From CAZAQV01 sp964487255 (GTDB taxonomy: Bacteria > Myxococcota_A > Polyangia > Polyangiales > CAZAQV01), in NCBI GenBank assembly GCA_964487255.1, contig CAZAQV010000024.1:1-64000 (forward strand): a stretch of 64,000 bases of DNA. Reading direction: 5' to 3'. A program made the translations under genes and the position numbers. Below the pieces are notes generated by a model. It did no database searches, had not been told where the DNA came from, and worked only from the letters and a program-made list of their open reading frames with translations. Positions 8,656 to 18,370 of this stretch are shown piece after piece. Within the stretch, counting starts at the first letter, position 1; each line of letters starts with the position of its first letter.

Positions 8656-9900
8656 TCAAGCCCGCGCGGCTGCTCGAAGGGCAACCTCATAGCCCGCCAA
8701 GTGTCGTTGCGCGACAGCCTTGGCACTGAACTCTGCAATCGCCTTTTGGCGCGCTTGCTCGCGCTCCGCCGCCGTCCTGGGCTGGCGCAGCATGCGTTCG
8801 GCTGCGATCAAAAATGCGTCCCGGTCGCCTAGCGCAAAGACTTCGCCTCCACCCGTCACTTTCGCAACGTGCTTGGCGCCCGCCGTGTCGGACCCGAGAA
8901 ACGGCGTGCCCGCCATCAAGGCTTCGACAAAAACGAGCCCTAAGGGCTCGGCCGTGGATGCCAGGGCAAACAAATCGGCACGCTGATAAAGCCCCGCCAA
9001 CGCTTTGTCGCCAGGTGATAGGGGGTCGAGGAGCTTCACGGCTTGGCCAAGGCCCAGCTCGCGTACTTTTTGTCGCAACTTCGCGGCGTAATCTTCGTCC
9101 GTCACGCCTCCCACGATCACCAGCAGTGCGTTGGGGACCTTTTTTTGGAGCGCATGCAGCGACTCCACAAGAAAAACCTGATTTTTTACCGAATGGATGC
9201 GACCGACACAAAGGATGACCTTGGCGTCTTCTGCAATCTCGAACCGCTCACACGCCTCGCGCTCGCACGGCTCAGCAAAAGCCTCTGCATCCACAGGCTG
9301 AGGCATCGTTTCGACATGGAGGCTGGGGTTTTTCTGCCGCAAGAGCTCCGTCTCTCGTGGGTTCACTGTAAAGACTGCGGCGGCATCATCGACAACACGG
9401 CGAGACCCCACAAGCATGCCAAAGGGTTTGCCCAAATCGATTCCCTTGGCTCCGCGTGCGCGCAGGTCGGAGGCGACTTGCGGTGGGATGTCGAGGTAGC
9501 CACCGTGAATCGACGCCACGTAGGGCTTGGCCCGAAGCCGCGAGGCGACGCGCACGGTCCCACCGATTCGGTTAAGCGTGTGGGTGTGAATCAAGTCGCT
9601 CGGAGCTTCGAGCAGCTGCTTGAGCAATTCAAGCGACATGATGTTGCCTCCGACAGCGAGCCGGCGCTTTCGCTCCTCGGCACTGATACCCAGCACCGGA
9701 AGCGCCGCGCGATAACGCCTGACCGAAAAGCCAGCGCTCGCAAAAGGGTCGGTGCTGACGGGCGGATGCTTGAGTCGGGGCGCGAACACGACGCCTTCCA
9801 CCCCCTCGCTGCGCAGACCTTTTAGCAGCTGAAGCACCGCGGTCTCGACACCACCCCACTCGTCTGGGTCATATTTTCGAAGGACGTGCGCGATCTTCAT
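8656..9900 (-). CDS. GT4-family glycosyltransferase
   Basis: A 414-residue GT-B glycosyltransferase. The N-terminus has DEWGGVETAVLQLLKGL, the usual acceptor-side loop; mid-protein IHTHTLNRIGG and ASIHGGYLDIP; the C-terminal domain has ILCVGRIHSVKNQ, an ADLFALAST segment and EPLGLVFVEALMAG with the donor-binding Glu residues. The start codon overlaps the stop of the NRPS-like gene as ATGA (9897-9900), so translation is coupled. This coupling ties an adenylation-containing protein directly to sugar transfer. The donor sugar is unknown. Confidence 0.9.
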   Translation of the reverse strand: MKIAHVLRKYDPDEWGGVETAVLQLLKGLRSEGVEGVVFAPRLKHPPVSTDPFASAGFSVRRYRAALPVLGISAEERKRRLAVGGNIMSLELLKQLLEAPSDLIHTHTLNRIGGTVRVASRLRAKPYVASIHGGYLDIPPQVASDLRARGAKGIDLGKPFGMLVGSRRVVDDAAAVFTVNPRETELLRQKNPSLHVETMPQPVDAEAFAEPCEREACERFEIAEDAKVILCVGRIHSVKNQVFLVESLHALQKKVPNALLVIVGGVTDEDYAAKLRQKVRELGLGQAVKLLDPLSPGDKALAGLYQRADLFALASTAEPLGLVFVEALMAGTPFLGSDTAGAKHVAKVTGGGEVFALGDRDAFLIAAERMLRQPRTAAEREQARQKAIAEFSAKAVAQRHLAGYEVALRAAARA

Positions 9901-12900
9901 CTCGCCACCTCATCGAACTTTGCTTCTCGTTGGTCACACCATCGGTTGAGGATGGCAGCAACTTGAGTGACATGAGGGGCTTCGAGAAGCGAATCCCCTG
10001 GCCCCTGAATCTCTATCAGCCATACCCGTCGCACGTGACGCCCCCAACCATAGTCACGAAGCGCGAACTTGTGCGGCTCGTTGTCGTTCTTGACGAGCAG
10101 CAAATCTTCGTCGATCGAAGTTGACTGGTATCGCTCAAGTGCAGCGCGGTTGGCACGATAGACCCGTGCGCGATTTGCGAACATGCCCGACTTGGCTTCA
10201 AGCGCAAAACGCGTCGCCGGGTCCTTCGCACCGCGCGTGGCATCAGCCAAACGTTGGCGCGCGGCCTCGACGACGCCGTCGACTCCGCCTCGACGAAGCG
10301 TTCGTAGTTGGTCTCTGATGCGCAGCACACGCGGCACCAGCGGGCTACCCTCCAGCATCGCGAGCGACACGACAGGTGTGCCAAGCTTTTTGAGCACGCG
10401 CGCGGTCTCGAGCGCAAGGTGCCCCCCAAAGCGCCAGCCCGCCAAGTGAAGGCCTTGCGTGCCAAAACGAGCGTGAAGCTGCTCGGCGTAGTGCTTCGCC
10501 ATGTCGGCAACACGCGTGTGAATTTGGGCGGCGTTTCGCAAACCGAGGCTTTGGACGCCAATGCATGGTCGGCGACTCCCCAGCTCGTGAACCAGCCCGC
10601 CATAGCGAAGGACGTCTCCGGGAAGCGCATGGAAGAAGACGATCGGCAGCCCGTCCCCGCGTGGTTCGAGCGTGACGAGCACGTCGGAAGATTCGCGGGC
10701 GAGTCGCGCTTCGGCCGCACGCGCCAGACCAGCGAGTGTCGCGTCCTCTACGAAATCACGCGGCACGAGGGGCAGGCCCGCAGCCGTTGCGCGATCGACC
10801 ACACGGATGGCGTGCTGTGTATTACCGCCAAGGGAATAGAAATCCTGTCGTACACCAACGCGACTGAGCGACAGCACTTCTTTCCAAATGTCCGCAAGCG
10901 CCAACTCCGTCGGGTCGCGCGGCTGGACGAGTGTCGGAGTCTCCGCCGCGCGTTGCAGCGTGCCCACCGCCCGCCGGTCGACCTTTCCGTTGGGCAAACG
11001 TGGCAAGTCATCGCATTGGCTTACGAATGTCGGAACCATGTGCGGCGGAAGTTGCCCACTCAAGTGCGTGCGCACTTCGTCGACGGTGCGCGTGCCCACG
11101 TACGCGGCGACCAGTAAATGGCTGTCCGAATCTTCCTGTTCGGGGACGGCCACAACGGCAGCCGCTTGAACGCCACCGAGCGACTCGAGCGCCGCCTCGA
11201 CCTCGGCCGGCTCAACACGAAAGCCATGTACTTTTGCTTGCGCGTCCCGCCTGCCAAGGAACATCAGTACGCCATCGCGGTGCCAGCGCGCGCGATCCCC
11301 AGTACGATAGGCGGGAACCTCCTCGCCCGGTGCGACCTGAAGGGAGACGAAATGTTCTTGGCTGAGTTCGGGACGGCCCCAATAACCACTGCTGAGCCCT
11401 GCGCCGGTCAGCCATAGCTCCCCCGCCACCTGGCGGGGCAGGATGTCGCCGAACGCACTGACCACAAAAGCGCCCTGGTTTTCCATCGGCCGCCCGATGG
11501 GCAGCTCACCGTCACGCAGCCCCTCGGTTGCATCGTAGCTCGTCGCAATGATCGTCGCCTCGGTCGGGCCGTAACCGTTGACCAGCTGTACCTTGGGAGC
11601 AAGCGCTTTCCAATGGTCCAGGTCACCGACGATCGCGCGCTCGCCGCCGATGATCACGAAACGGACGTACTCGGGCAGCGGACGGCTCGATCGCAGCAAG
11701 CTTTGAGTGAGCGCGTGCCACTGACTGGCCCCAAGGCAGAGCACTTCGATCTCGTGCTCCACCAACGTGTCGAACACATCTCGCGGCGCGCCGCTCGACA
11801 TGGCACCATACACGACCGTCCCTCCCGACAGCAGCGTCGGTAACACTTCCTGGAGGTGCACGTCCTGCGACGGAGATGCAAGCGATAGCGCACGCACACC
11901 GGGGCGAAGTTGAGCCAGGCGCACGTAAGCCAAGTTGTGGTTGAGAAGCGCATGGTGGTTAATGGGAACGCCTTTGGGCTTACCCGTCGAACCTGAGGTG
12001 TAAATCATGTAGGCGCGCTCATCGCCCCGCGGAAACTCCGGCAGCTGTTGTTCAAGCTGAGTGTGAGCGTCTCGTTCAGGAACGAGCACTTCACAACCAG
12101 AGGTCTTGAAGCGCTTGGCACCTTTGGCTGTCGTGATCACGACCTGCGCACCACTGTCCTGCAGGGCGTGAAGAAGGTGCGCGCTGGGATGGGCGCCATC
12201 GAGCGGGATAAATGTCGCGCGAACGCGCAGCGTCGCGAGCATGGCGACGGCCAACTCAAGACCTGGGGGCAGACAAATCCCGACGAAGTCTTCCGGCTGC
12301 ACACCACTGGCGACGAGCGCATGAGCCAGCTCCTCGGCGCGAGCCCAAAGCGCGCTATAGGTCAGTTCACCATCGGCCGCGATGACAGCCGGCGCGTTTC
12401 CGCGGGTCGCGACGCGACGCGCAATGCCATGCAAGACGGACTCCGCAGTTGGCACCTTTTGCCTCGGACCTTCGCCCAGCGAACGCATCGCAAGCATCTC
12501 CGAAGTCTGAAGCAAGGGATACTCCAAAAGCGACTTATTCGGCGATGCGCACACCTGTTCCGCGAACCACAGAAACCGGGAGACGAAGTCTTTCGCGAAC
12601 TCTTCCGCGAACAGTTCTTCACGAAAATAGAGCTCGATGAAAAACCGGTCGCCCACTCCGTGAACCTGCACGAAGAGCTCTTCGTGCATGAAACCAGGCC
12701 CCACGCTTTGTTTCTGCTCCCAGCCGCCGGGCAAGGAAAAGCGCATTTCTCGTTCTTCGAATGCAAAGACCGAACGGAAGAGGTCCCCTTCGTGCCCGCG
12801 TTCGCGAAACGCGTTGGCGATCATCTCGCAGGGCGTGTCTGCATACTCAAAGACGTTCTTCAATGCTCGCTCGCACTGGTCGACAAATGCTTCGAACGTG

Positions 12901-13856
12901 AGCACTGGATCAAAGTTCGATACGGTCGGCACGGTGTTGGTGAAGTCGCCAACCGTGTTTTCGTACTCCTCGGTGCGGAGCGAAACAGGGATGCCGAACA
13001 CGATGCTCGGGTGCCCGCCAAGTCGATGAACGAGCAAAGTCGTTAGCGCCATCCAAACGGTCCGAATCGATACCTGGCGCGCCTCCGCAAGTTTTTGGAC
13101 CGCTTCGGAGAGGCTCGAAGGCACCGCTCGGCTGGCCCGTCCAGCGCGGTAGGTGGGCGTCGCGGGGCGTTTCTTTTGCGGCGCGATCCATTGTGGCCCC
13201 GGTAGATCACCAAGCTGTTCGGCGACAACACGACAGCGACGCTCGAAGAAGGCCGTGGGCAGCTGAGCTTCAGCGTAACGCCCATAATCCACGAGCGGCA
13301 CGAAGAAGGCAGGCTCTTTGCCAACTCGCAGCGCTTCGTATGCACACCCCAAGTCGCGGCACACAATCGCAAGAGACGGCCGGTCGCTTGCCATTTGATG
13401 AACAACGAGAACGAGGTCGTGGTCGTTGCTCGCATAGCTGATGAGGTTGGCGCGAAGATGCTCCCCGTGTTCGAGTGTCATCGTAGCGGACGTGCACTCG
13501 CGCACCGCGCGCACACGTGCGCTTTCGTCGTAGCGCGCGTCGGGATGCCCCTGCTCCTGCACGAGCTGAACGTGGGGCTCACCCACGACGCGCACGAGCG
13601 AGCCGCCCTCACTTCGGTAATGCGTACGCAACGTCCGATGGCGTTGGGAGACCAGCTCAAGCGCACGCGACAACGCATCAACATCGAGCTTCGCACTGAT
13701 GCGTAACCAGAGCGGCCACTGATAGACTGGCGCGCCGCCCAGCAGGCGGTCCGCAGCCCAAGTCTTCTCCTGCTGAAAGGATGCGCGCCAGCGGTGCAGC
13801 GCCGCCGGTGTGCCGGGGTGGGTCTCCGCGAGATTTATGCGCGCCCCATCAGTCAT
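9897..13856 (-). CDS. NRPS-like protein, C-A-T-TE, with altered catalytic residues
   Basis: A 1319-residue single-module nonribosomal peptide synthetase-like protein. Order: condensation ~15-450, adenylation ~475-960, carrier ~980-1050, thioesterase ~1070-1310. The adenylation domain looks intact: YTSGSTGKPKG at 619-629, Asp665 at the amino-group-binding position, NGYGPTEAT, YRTGD at 850-854 and PNGKVDRR with the catalytic Lys. In contrast the condensation motif HHxxxDG reads HQMASDR (153-159), the carrier Ser is Thr1013 in LGGNTQ, and the thioesterase nucleophile is Arg1142 in GWRFGG. The ATG at 13856 overlaps the flippase stop by 8 bases, and the stop overlaps the next glycosyltransferase. 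Likely an amino-acid-activating protein for glycan decoration, or a protein of changed function. Confidence 0.85.
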   Translation of the reverse strand: MTDGARINLAETHPGTPAALHRWRASFQQEKTWAADRLLGGAPVYQWPLWLRISAKLDVDALSRALELVSQRHRTLRTHYRSEGGSLVRVVGEPHVQLVQEQGHPDARYDESARVRAVRECTSATMTLEHGEHLRANLISYASNDHDLVLVVHQMASDRPSLAIVCRDLGCAYEALRVGKEPAFFVPLVDYGRYAEAQLPTAFFERRCRVVAEQLGDLPGPQWIAPQKKRPATPTYRAGRASRAVPSSLSEAVQKLAEARQVSIRTVWMALTTLLVHRLGGHPSIVFGIPVSLRTEEYENTVGDFTNTVPTVSNFDPVLTFEAFVDQCERALKNVFEYADTPCEMIANAFRERGHEGDLFRSVFAFEEREMRFSLPGGWEQKQSVGPGFMHEELFVQVHGVGDRFFIELYFREELFAEEFAKDFVSRFLWFAEQVCASPNKSLLEYPLLQTSEMLAMRSLGEGPRQKVPTAESVLHGIARRVATRGNAPAVIAADGELTYSALWARAEELAHALVASGVQPEDFVGICLPPGLELAVAMLATLRVRATFIPLDGAHPSAHLLHALQDSGAQVVITTAKGAKRFKTSGCEVLVPERDAHTQLEQQLPEFPRGDERAYMIYTSGSTGKPKGVPINHHALLNHNLAYVRLAQLRPGVRALSLASPSQDVHLQEVLPTLLSGGTVVYGAMSSGAPRDVFDTLVEHEIEVLCLGASQWHALTQSLLRSSRPLPEYVRFVIIGGERAIVGDLDHWKALAPKVQLVNGYGPTEATIIATSYDATEGLRDGELPIGRPMENQGAFVVSAFGDILPRQVAGELWLTGAGLSSGYWGRPELSQEHFVSLQVAPGEEVPAYRTGDRARWHRDGVLMFLGRRDAQAKVHGFRVEPAEVEAALESLGGVQAAAVVAVPEQEDSDSHLLVAAYVGTRTVDEVRTHLSGQLPPHMVPTFVSQCDDLPRLPNGKVDRRAVGTLQRAAETPTLVQPRDPTELALADIWKEVLSLSRVGVRQDFYSLGGNTQHAIRVVDRATAAGLPLVPRDFVEDATLAGLARAAEARLARESSDVLVTLEPRGDGLPIVFFHALPGDVLRYGGLVHELGSRRPCIGVQSLGLRNAAQIHTRVADMAKHYAEQLHARFGTQGLHLAGWRFGGHLALETARVLKKLGTPVVSLAMLEGSPLVPRVLRIRDQLRTLRRGGVDGVVEAARQRLADATRGAKDPATRFALEAKSGMFANRARVYRANRAALERYQSTSIDEDLLLVKNDNEPHKFALRDYGWGRHVRRVWLIEIQGPGDSLLEAPHVTQVAAILNRWCDQREAKFDEVAR

Positions 13857-15378
13857 GCGGATCCCCCTCGAGCACGAGCGGCTTCGCTGCGCTCCACATG
13901 CGACGCGCACTCACCGACATCAGCCCCGTACCTGCGAGTGTGACCACGAAACAGGCCGTCAGGCTTTGCCAGGGCCCGTGAAGTGCCCAGCCCCGCAGGG
14001 CCCAAGCGATGGCAACGGCCGGAAGTGTCGCAAGTAGTAGCGGCACAACAACTCCCAATACGTCGCGCGTATCCCAGCTGACCAGTCGCCACGCAGCCCG
14101 CCACATCAAGAACGCGGTCACCACGTTGCCGATCAGCGTGCTCCCTGCAACAGCCCAGACGCCGTAAGCCTGCGCACCGGCCACAGAAATAATCAGGTTG
14201 ACGAGTGCCCCGGCGGCGATAGGCACGGCACACGACCATGCGGTGCGCCCACCCAGCATCACCATGTCACTGCCCACCTGATAAGCCGCGTTCACCGCCG
14301 CGGCCGCACCGAGCAAGGCGAGCACAATCGCCACAATCTGGCCCTGCGCCTTGTCACCAAGGACGAGCGCCAAAAACGGCTGACCATTAAACACGATGGC
14401 GGCCATGCCGCTCATGATGAGGCCGCCGAAGATGACCGTTCCAACCTTGAGCGCCTCGCTGCGTTCGCCGCTTCGCCCCAAACGACGCATCAACACTGTG
14501 TTGGCCTGCTTGGCGACGAGGTAAGCTTGTCCGACGGCCAGCCCCGCAAGGCCGTAACGCCCCACTGCCGTAAGCGCCTTTTCAACAGCCGTGGTCTCGC
14601 TCAGGCCGTCGCGAAGAGCCTCCTGTTTGACGGCCCACTTGAGCACCCAATAGTCAACGCGCAGCGCCATCACGACGGCAGCGTGAATGGTCAGCGCCGC
14701 GAGACCATCACGAAGCGCCGATCGCGCCTCGGACCAAGTGCAGCGCCAAGCGGGCAGAAGGGGCAACCTCGCGTCTACACTTCGAGCGCTTCGAAGCAAG
14801 ACGACGAGCTTGATAAAGATGCCGAGGGAGTGACCCGCAGCAGGAACTACCAAGCCAAACCCCAGCGTAAATCCCGTGATGACCGTGCTCAGGTTGATGA
14901 GCGCATAAATCATGCGAGCGCGTGCGACCGTATCGCCTTGTCCCTTGGCATAGTTATAGTCGATAAAAGGTGTCACCCAGGTGTTGGCGACCGCGCCGAC
15001 GAACATGATCCACGCTGCACGGTTGCCCTCGTGACGCAGATGCAGCGGCGCATCGGAAAAGTCGAGCAACACAAACCAATAGACGCAAGCGGCCACAGGC
15101 AATAGTGCGGTCACTACGAACAGTGTCAGGGCGACGAGGCGACGTGTTCGTTCGTCGTCCTCGGTAACCGCCGAACGACGCACTGCCGTGGACAGGCCAA
15201 GGTCGACGAGCACGAGTGCAAAAGCCGCAGCCCCGATCAGTGTCCACACGCCAAGTTCTTCGTCGGTCAAAAAGCGCGCGATCAACGGGTAGACAACAAA
15301 TGCGGGCAGGATCGAAAGGATCTGCCGCCCGCCTTGCCCCAAAAAGAGACGTACTGTCGATGTCCCTTTGCCGCTCAT
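13849..15378 (-). CDS. Wzx-like oligosaccharide flippase (MOP/MATE superfamily)
   Basis: A 509-residue inner-membrane protein with about 12-14 hydrophobic segments, matching polysaccharide exporters that flip lipid-linked oligosaccharides. Typical features are VRLFLGQGGRQILSILPAFVVYPLIARFLTDEELGVWTL near the N-terminus, the family hallmark of an amphipathic start and first two helices. The ATG at 15378 is chosen because it begins directly before this region; the frame is open upstream but lacks family-like sequence. It is the first gene of the minus-strand operon and overlaps the NRPS-like gene by 8 bases (ATGACTGA), so flippase and NRPS-like protein are made together. Confidence 0.85.
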   Translation of the reverse strand: MSGKGTSTVRLFLGQGGRQILSILPAFVVYPLIARFLTDEELGVWTLIGAAAFALVLVDLGLSTAVRRSAVTEDDERTRRLVALTLFVVTALLPVAACVYWFVLLDFSDAPLHLRHEGNRAAWIMFVGAVANTWVTPFIDYNYAKGQGDTVARARMIYALINLSTVITGFTLGFGLVVPAAGHSLGIFIKLVVLLRSARSVDARLPLLPAWRCTWSEARSALRDGLAALTIHAAVVMALRVDYWVLKWAVKQEALRDGLSETTAVEKALTAVGRYGLAGLAVGQAYLVAKQANTVLMRRLGRSGERSEALKVGTVIFGGLIMSGMAAIVFNGQPFLALVLGDKAQGQIVAIVLALLGAAAAVNAAYQVGSDMVMLGGRTAWSCAVPIAAGALVNLIISVAGAQAYGVWAVAGSTLIGNVVTAFLMWRAAWRLVSWDTRDVLGVVVPLLLATLPAVAIAWALRGWALHGPWQSLTACFVVTLAGTGLMSVSARRMWSAAKPLVLEGDPHD

Positions 15379-15423
15379 CCGAGCGAAGCATGCTAGCACC
15401 CGGTAAGAGCGACTGCGCACCTT

Positions 15424-15437
15424 ATTTCCACGGAAAT
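15424..15437. promoter_or_regulatory. Short palindrome in divergent intergenic region
   Basis: ATTTCC-AC-GGAAAT, a perfect 6-base inverted repeat in the 110-base gap between the divergent flippase and parvulin genes. It could be an operator controlling either direction. Only one copy is seen, so this is weak. Confidence 0.25.
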
Positions 15438-15488
15438 TGCCCAGATCTCTTCGGGCATCCCCTGCCAAATCGGAGTACGCTGCGCGCC

Positions 15489-16316
15489 ATGTGGACCCAC
15501 AGGGTGATCTGCTCAACAACACTGATGACACGCGCGGCGTGGCTTCTGACGCTCGCCGCGTGTTCGCCGGTGCTCAGCTACCAGCGACCGCCAACCCCAG
15601 CGAAACCTGCTGACATTACACAACCTGCCGCAGCGCAGGGCCAAACTGCCGCCTTGCGGGCTATCGTCGTCCCATGGAAAGGCGCCAAAGGTGCGCCCAG
15701 CGGCATCGAGCGAACCGAAGAACAAGCCCGTATCCGAGCGGAGATGATCTCGGGTATGGCCCGCGACGGCAGTCGCTCCTTCGGCGTCCTGCTGCGCGAC
15801 TACCACGAAGGTGCGTCCACACACGCCGTCTCCAGAGCGGTGTCCCGCAACAGTGCGGTCATGCCGCCGGACGCACGCGATGCCGGCTTTTCGCTTCAGC
15901 CAGGCGGCGTTTCAGGTCCGATCCGCACCGATGAGGGCTACTTCGTGGTGCAGCGGGGAGACATTGCAGAGCCGGTCGAGACCGGCCCTCAGCAAATCGC
16001 AGCAAAGCACATTCTGTTCAGCTACAAGGGCGCGCGAGGCCCTGGCGAGCAAAGCGAACGAAGCAAAGAAGAGGCGCTTGCCTTGGCCGAGCGGGTACGT
16101 GCTCAGCTCATCGAAGATCCAAGCAAGTGGCTCCAGATGGCCGCTGAGCACAGCGACGAGCCCGGTGCGGGCGACGACGGCGGAGACCTGGGCACGTTTG
16201 GTCGCGGCATGATGGTCCCCTCCTTCGAGCGTGCCGCATTTTCTCTCGATGTTGACGAAATCAGCCAGGTCACCGAGTCCCCCTTCGGGTTTCACATCAT
16301 TTTGCGCACAAAATGA
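15489..16316 (+). CDS. Parvulin-type peptidyl-prolyl isomerase lipoprotein
   Basis: A 275-residue envelope protein with a lipoprotein signal ending LTLAAC. The C-terminal ~105 residues form a rotamase (parvulin, SurA/PrsA-like) domain: AKHILFSYKGAR, then AEHSDEPGAGDDGGDLGTFGRGMMVPSFERAAFSL and the closing SPFGFHIILR. Upstream a second, shorter stretch (ARDAGFSLQPGGVSGPIRTDEGYFVVQRGD) resembles the tail half of another parvulin repeat, so the protein may carry a broken tandem copy. Likely folds outer-membrane or secreted proteins. An ATG at 15525 is an alternative start. The stop overlaps the ppk start as ATGA, an unusual coupling of a folding factor to polyphosphate synthesis. Confidence 0.85.
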   Translation: MWTHRVICSTTLMTRAAWLLTLAACSPVLSYQRPPTPAKPADITQPAAAQGQTAALRAIVVPWKGAKGAPSGIERTEEQARIRAEMISGMARDGSRSFGVLLRDYHEGASTHAVSRAVSRNSAVMPPDARDAGFSLQPGGVSGPIRTDEGYFVVQRGDIAEPVETGPQQIAAKHILFSYKGARGPGEQSERSKEEALALAERVRAQLIEDPSKWLQMAAEHSDEPGAGDDGGDLGTFGRGMMVPSFERAAFSLDVDEISQVTESPFGFHIILRTK

Positions 16317-18367
16317 CGGACCTGCACGACCCCAAACTCTACTTCAACCGGGAGCTTTCACTGCTTGAGTTTCAGGCACGCGTGTTGGCGCAAGCCAAAG
16401 ACCCGAACGTACCGCTGCTCGAACGCCTGCGCTTTTTGACCATCTGCAGCACCAACCTCGACGAGTTTTATGAGATTCGCGTGGCGGGCGTCGAACAACA
16501 AATCGCCTATGGTGTGCGAAGCACAACGCCCGACGCGATCCCGCCCAAGGTGCTGCTGGAGCGCATCTCCAAGAAGTCACACGAAATCATCGAAGAGCAA
16601 TACAAGGTCCTCAACGACGACTTGCTTCCGGCGTTGCGCGGCGAAGGCGTGTACCTCCTTCGCCGCGGCGAATGGTCGAGCGACATCAAAAAGTGGATCG
16701 GAGAGTATTTCGAGACACAGGTGCTCCCGGTGCTGACGCCCGTCGGACTCGACCCCTCGCATCCTTTTCCTCAAATCCTCAACAAGAGCCTGAACTTCGC
16801 GATCACGATCGAAGGCAAAGACGCGTACGGTCGCTCGGGCGGACACGCCGTGCTGCAGGTACCGCGCTCGCTTCCGCGCATCATCGCGTTGCCCACCGAG
16901 CTCAGCAAAAAAAACGACCAGAACTTCGTCCTGCTCTCGTCGGTCATCCACGCAAACGTCGAGCAGGTCTTCCCGGGCATGAACGTCAACGGTTGCTACC
17001 AGTTTCGCGTGACTCGAAACAGCGACTTGTTTGTCGACGAGGAAGCCATCGACGACCTCCTGCATGCGCTACGTGGCGAACTTCCGTCACGCAAGTACGG
17101 CGACGCGGTGCGACTCGAAGTGACCTCGGGCTGCCCGGACGAGACCTGCGATTTTTTGCTTGAGCGCTTCGAACTCGATGAAGAGAGCCTCTTTCGCGTC
17201 AACGGCCCCGTCAACCTCTACCGCTTGGCGGAGCTGTGCACCCTCGTGCAAAAGCCGCACCTGCTCTACAGTCCATACCCGCAAAAACTGCCCAAGAGCT
17301 TCGACCCCGACGGCAGCATTTTCGAATGGATCCGCAGAAAGGATGTTCTGCTTCACCATCCCTTCGACTCGTTCTCGCCCGTGTTGGCCCTGGTTCGACA
17401 ATCCGCAAAGGACAGTCGGGTGCTCGCGATCAAGCAAACCTTGTATCGGACCGATCCGGGTTCACCGATCGTCGACGCGCTGATCGCCGCCGCAAAGGCC
17501 GGAAAGGAAGTCACAGCCGTGGTCGAACTCCGTGCGCGCTTCGATGAAGCCGCGAACATCGAATTGGCGACGCGTTTGCAGGACGCTGGCGCCAACGTCG
17601 TCTACGGCGTGGTCGGCTACAAGACCCACTCCAAGATGCTGATGATCGTCCGGCGCGAAAGTGGCGGACGAATCCGACGGTACGTGCACCTCGGCACCGG
17701 CAACTATCACACCAAAACGGCGCGCCTCTATACCGACTTTGGGCTTCTGACCTGCAAAAAGGCGGTGGGCGAGGACGTCCACAAGTTGTTTATGCAACTC
17801 ACTGGGCTTGGCAAGGTCAGCAAGTTGAGCAAGCTCGTGCAAGCGCCCTTTACGCTGAGTCGCACGCTTCTCAAGCGCATCGAAGCCGAGACCAAGGAGG
17901 CCGCAGCCGGTCGCGAAGCGCGCATCATCGCCAAAATGAACTCGCTCAACGACGAAGCGATCATTCGCGCGCTTTACGAGGCATCTCAAGCTGGCGTGCA
18001 GATCGATCTGATCGTGCGCGGCCTGTGCTGTCTTCGACCCGGTGTCAAAGGCGTCTCCGAGAACATTCATGTGCGCTCGATCGTCGGCCGCTATCTGGAA
18101 CACACACGCGTCTATTATTTTCACGCAGGCGGAAAATCTATCTTGTATTTGAGCAGTGCGGACTGGATGGAACGCAACCTGCACCGCCGCGTCGAAACGT
18201 GTTTCCCGGTCGATGACCTTGATTTACGCGAGCGCGTGCGCCAAGAAGGGCTCGAGATGTACCTTCGCGACGAACGAAACGCGTGGTTGCTCAAAAAAGA
18301 CGGCAGCTACGAGAAGATTAAGGGTGGCAAAAAGAGCATTGCGGCCCAAGAAGAACTCATGCATTAG
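16313..18367 (+). CDS. ppk: Polyphosphate kinase 1
   Basis: A 684-residue cytoplasmic enzyme that polymerises inorganic polyphosphate from ATP, and can run in reverse. The N-terminal domain begins YFNRELSLLEFQARVLAQA and has ICSTNLDEFYEIRVAG; the head domain includes DPSHPFPQILNKSLN; the phospholipase-D-like catalytic domains include VHLGTGNYHTKTARLYTDF with His459 as the likely phosphorylated residue, and RSIVGRYLEHTRVYYF with the second His. Length and order match PPK1. It is coupled to the parvulin gene upstream and followed after 3 bases by the exopolyphosphatase gene, a classic ppk-ppx arrangement. Confidence 0.97.
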   Translation: MTDLHDPKLYFNRELSLLEFQARVLAQAKDPNVPLLERLRFLTICSTNLDEFYEIRVAGVEQQIAYGVRSTTPDAIPPKVLLERISKKSHEIIEEQYKVLNDDLLPALRGEGVYLLRRGEWSSDIKKWIGEYFETQVLPVLTPVGLDPSHPFPQILNKSLNFAITIEGKDAYGRSGGHAVLQVPRSLPRIIALPTELSKKNDQNFVLLSSVIHANVEQVFPGMNVNGCYQFRVTRNSDLFVDEEAIDDLLHALRGELPSRKYGDAVRLEVTSGCPDETCDFLLERFELDEESLFRVNGPVNLYRLAELCTLVQKPHLLYSPYPQKLPKSFDPDGSIFEWIRRKDVLLHHPFDSFSPVLALVRQSAKDSRVLAIKQTLYRTDPGSPIVDALIAAAKAGKEVTAVVELRARFDEAANIELATRLQDAGANVVYGVVGYKTHSKMLMIVRRESGGRIRRYVHLGTGNYHTKTARLYTDFGLLTCKKAVGEDVHKLFMQLTGLGKVSKLSKLVQAPFTLSRTLLKRIEAETKEAAAGREARIIAKMNSLNDEAIIRALYEASQAGVQIDLIVRGLCCLRPGVKGVSENIHVRSIVGRYLEHTRVYYFHAGGKSILYLSSADWMERNLHRRVETCFPVDDLDLRERVRQEGLEMYLRDERNAWLLKKDGSYEKIKGGKKSIAAQEELMH

Positions 18368-18370
18368 CCC

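Noticed and set aside
12048..13046. Plus-strand open frame of 332 codons inside the NRPS-like gene
   Set aside because: The opposite strand carries unambiguous condensation and adenylation motifs; high-GC antisense frames are common here.
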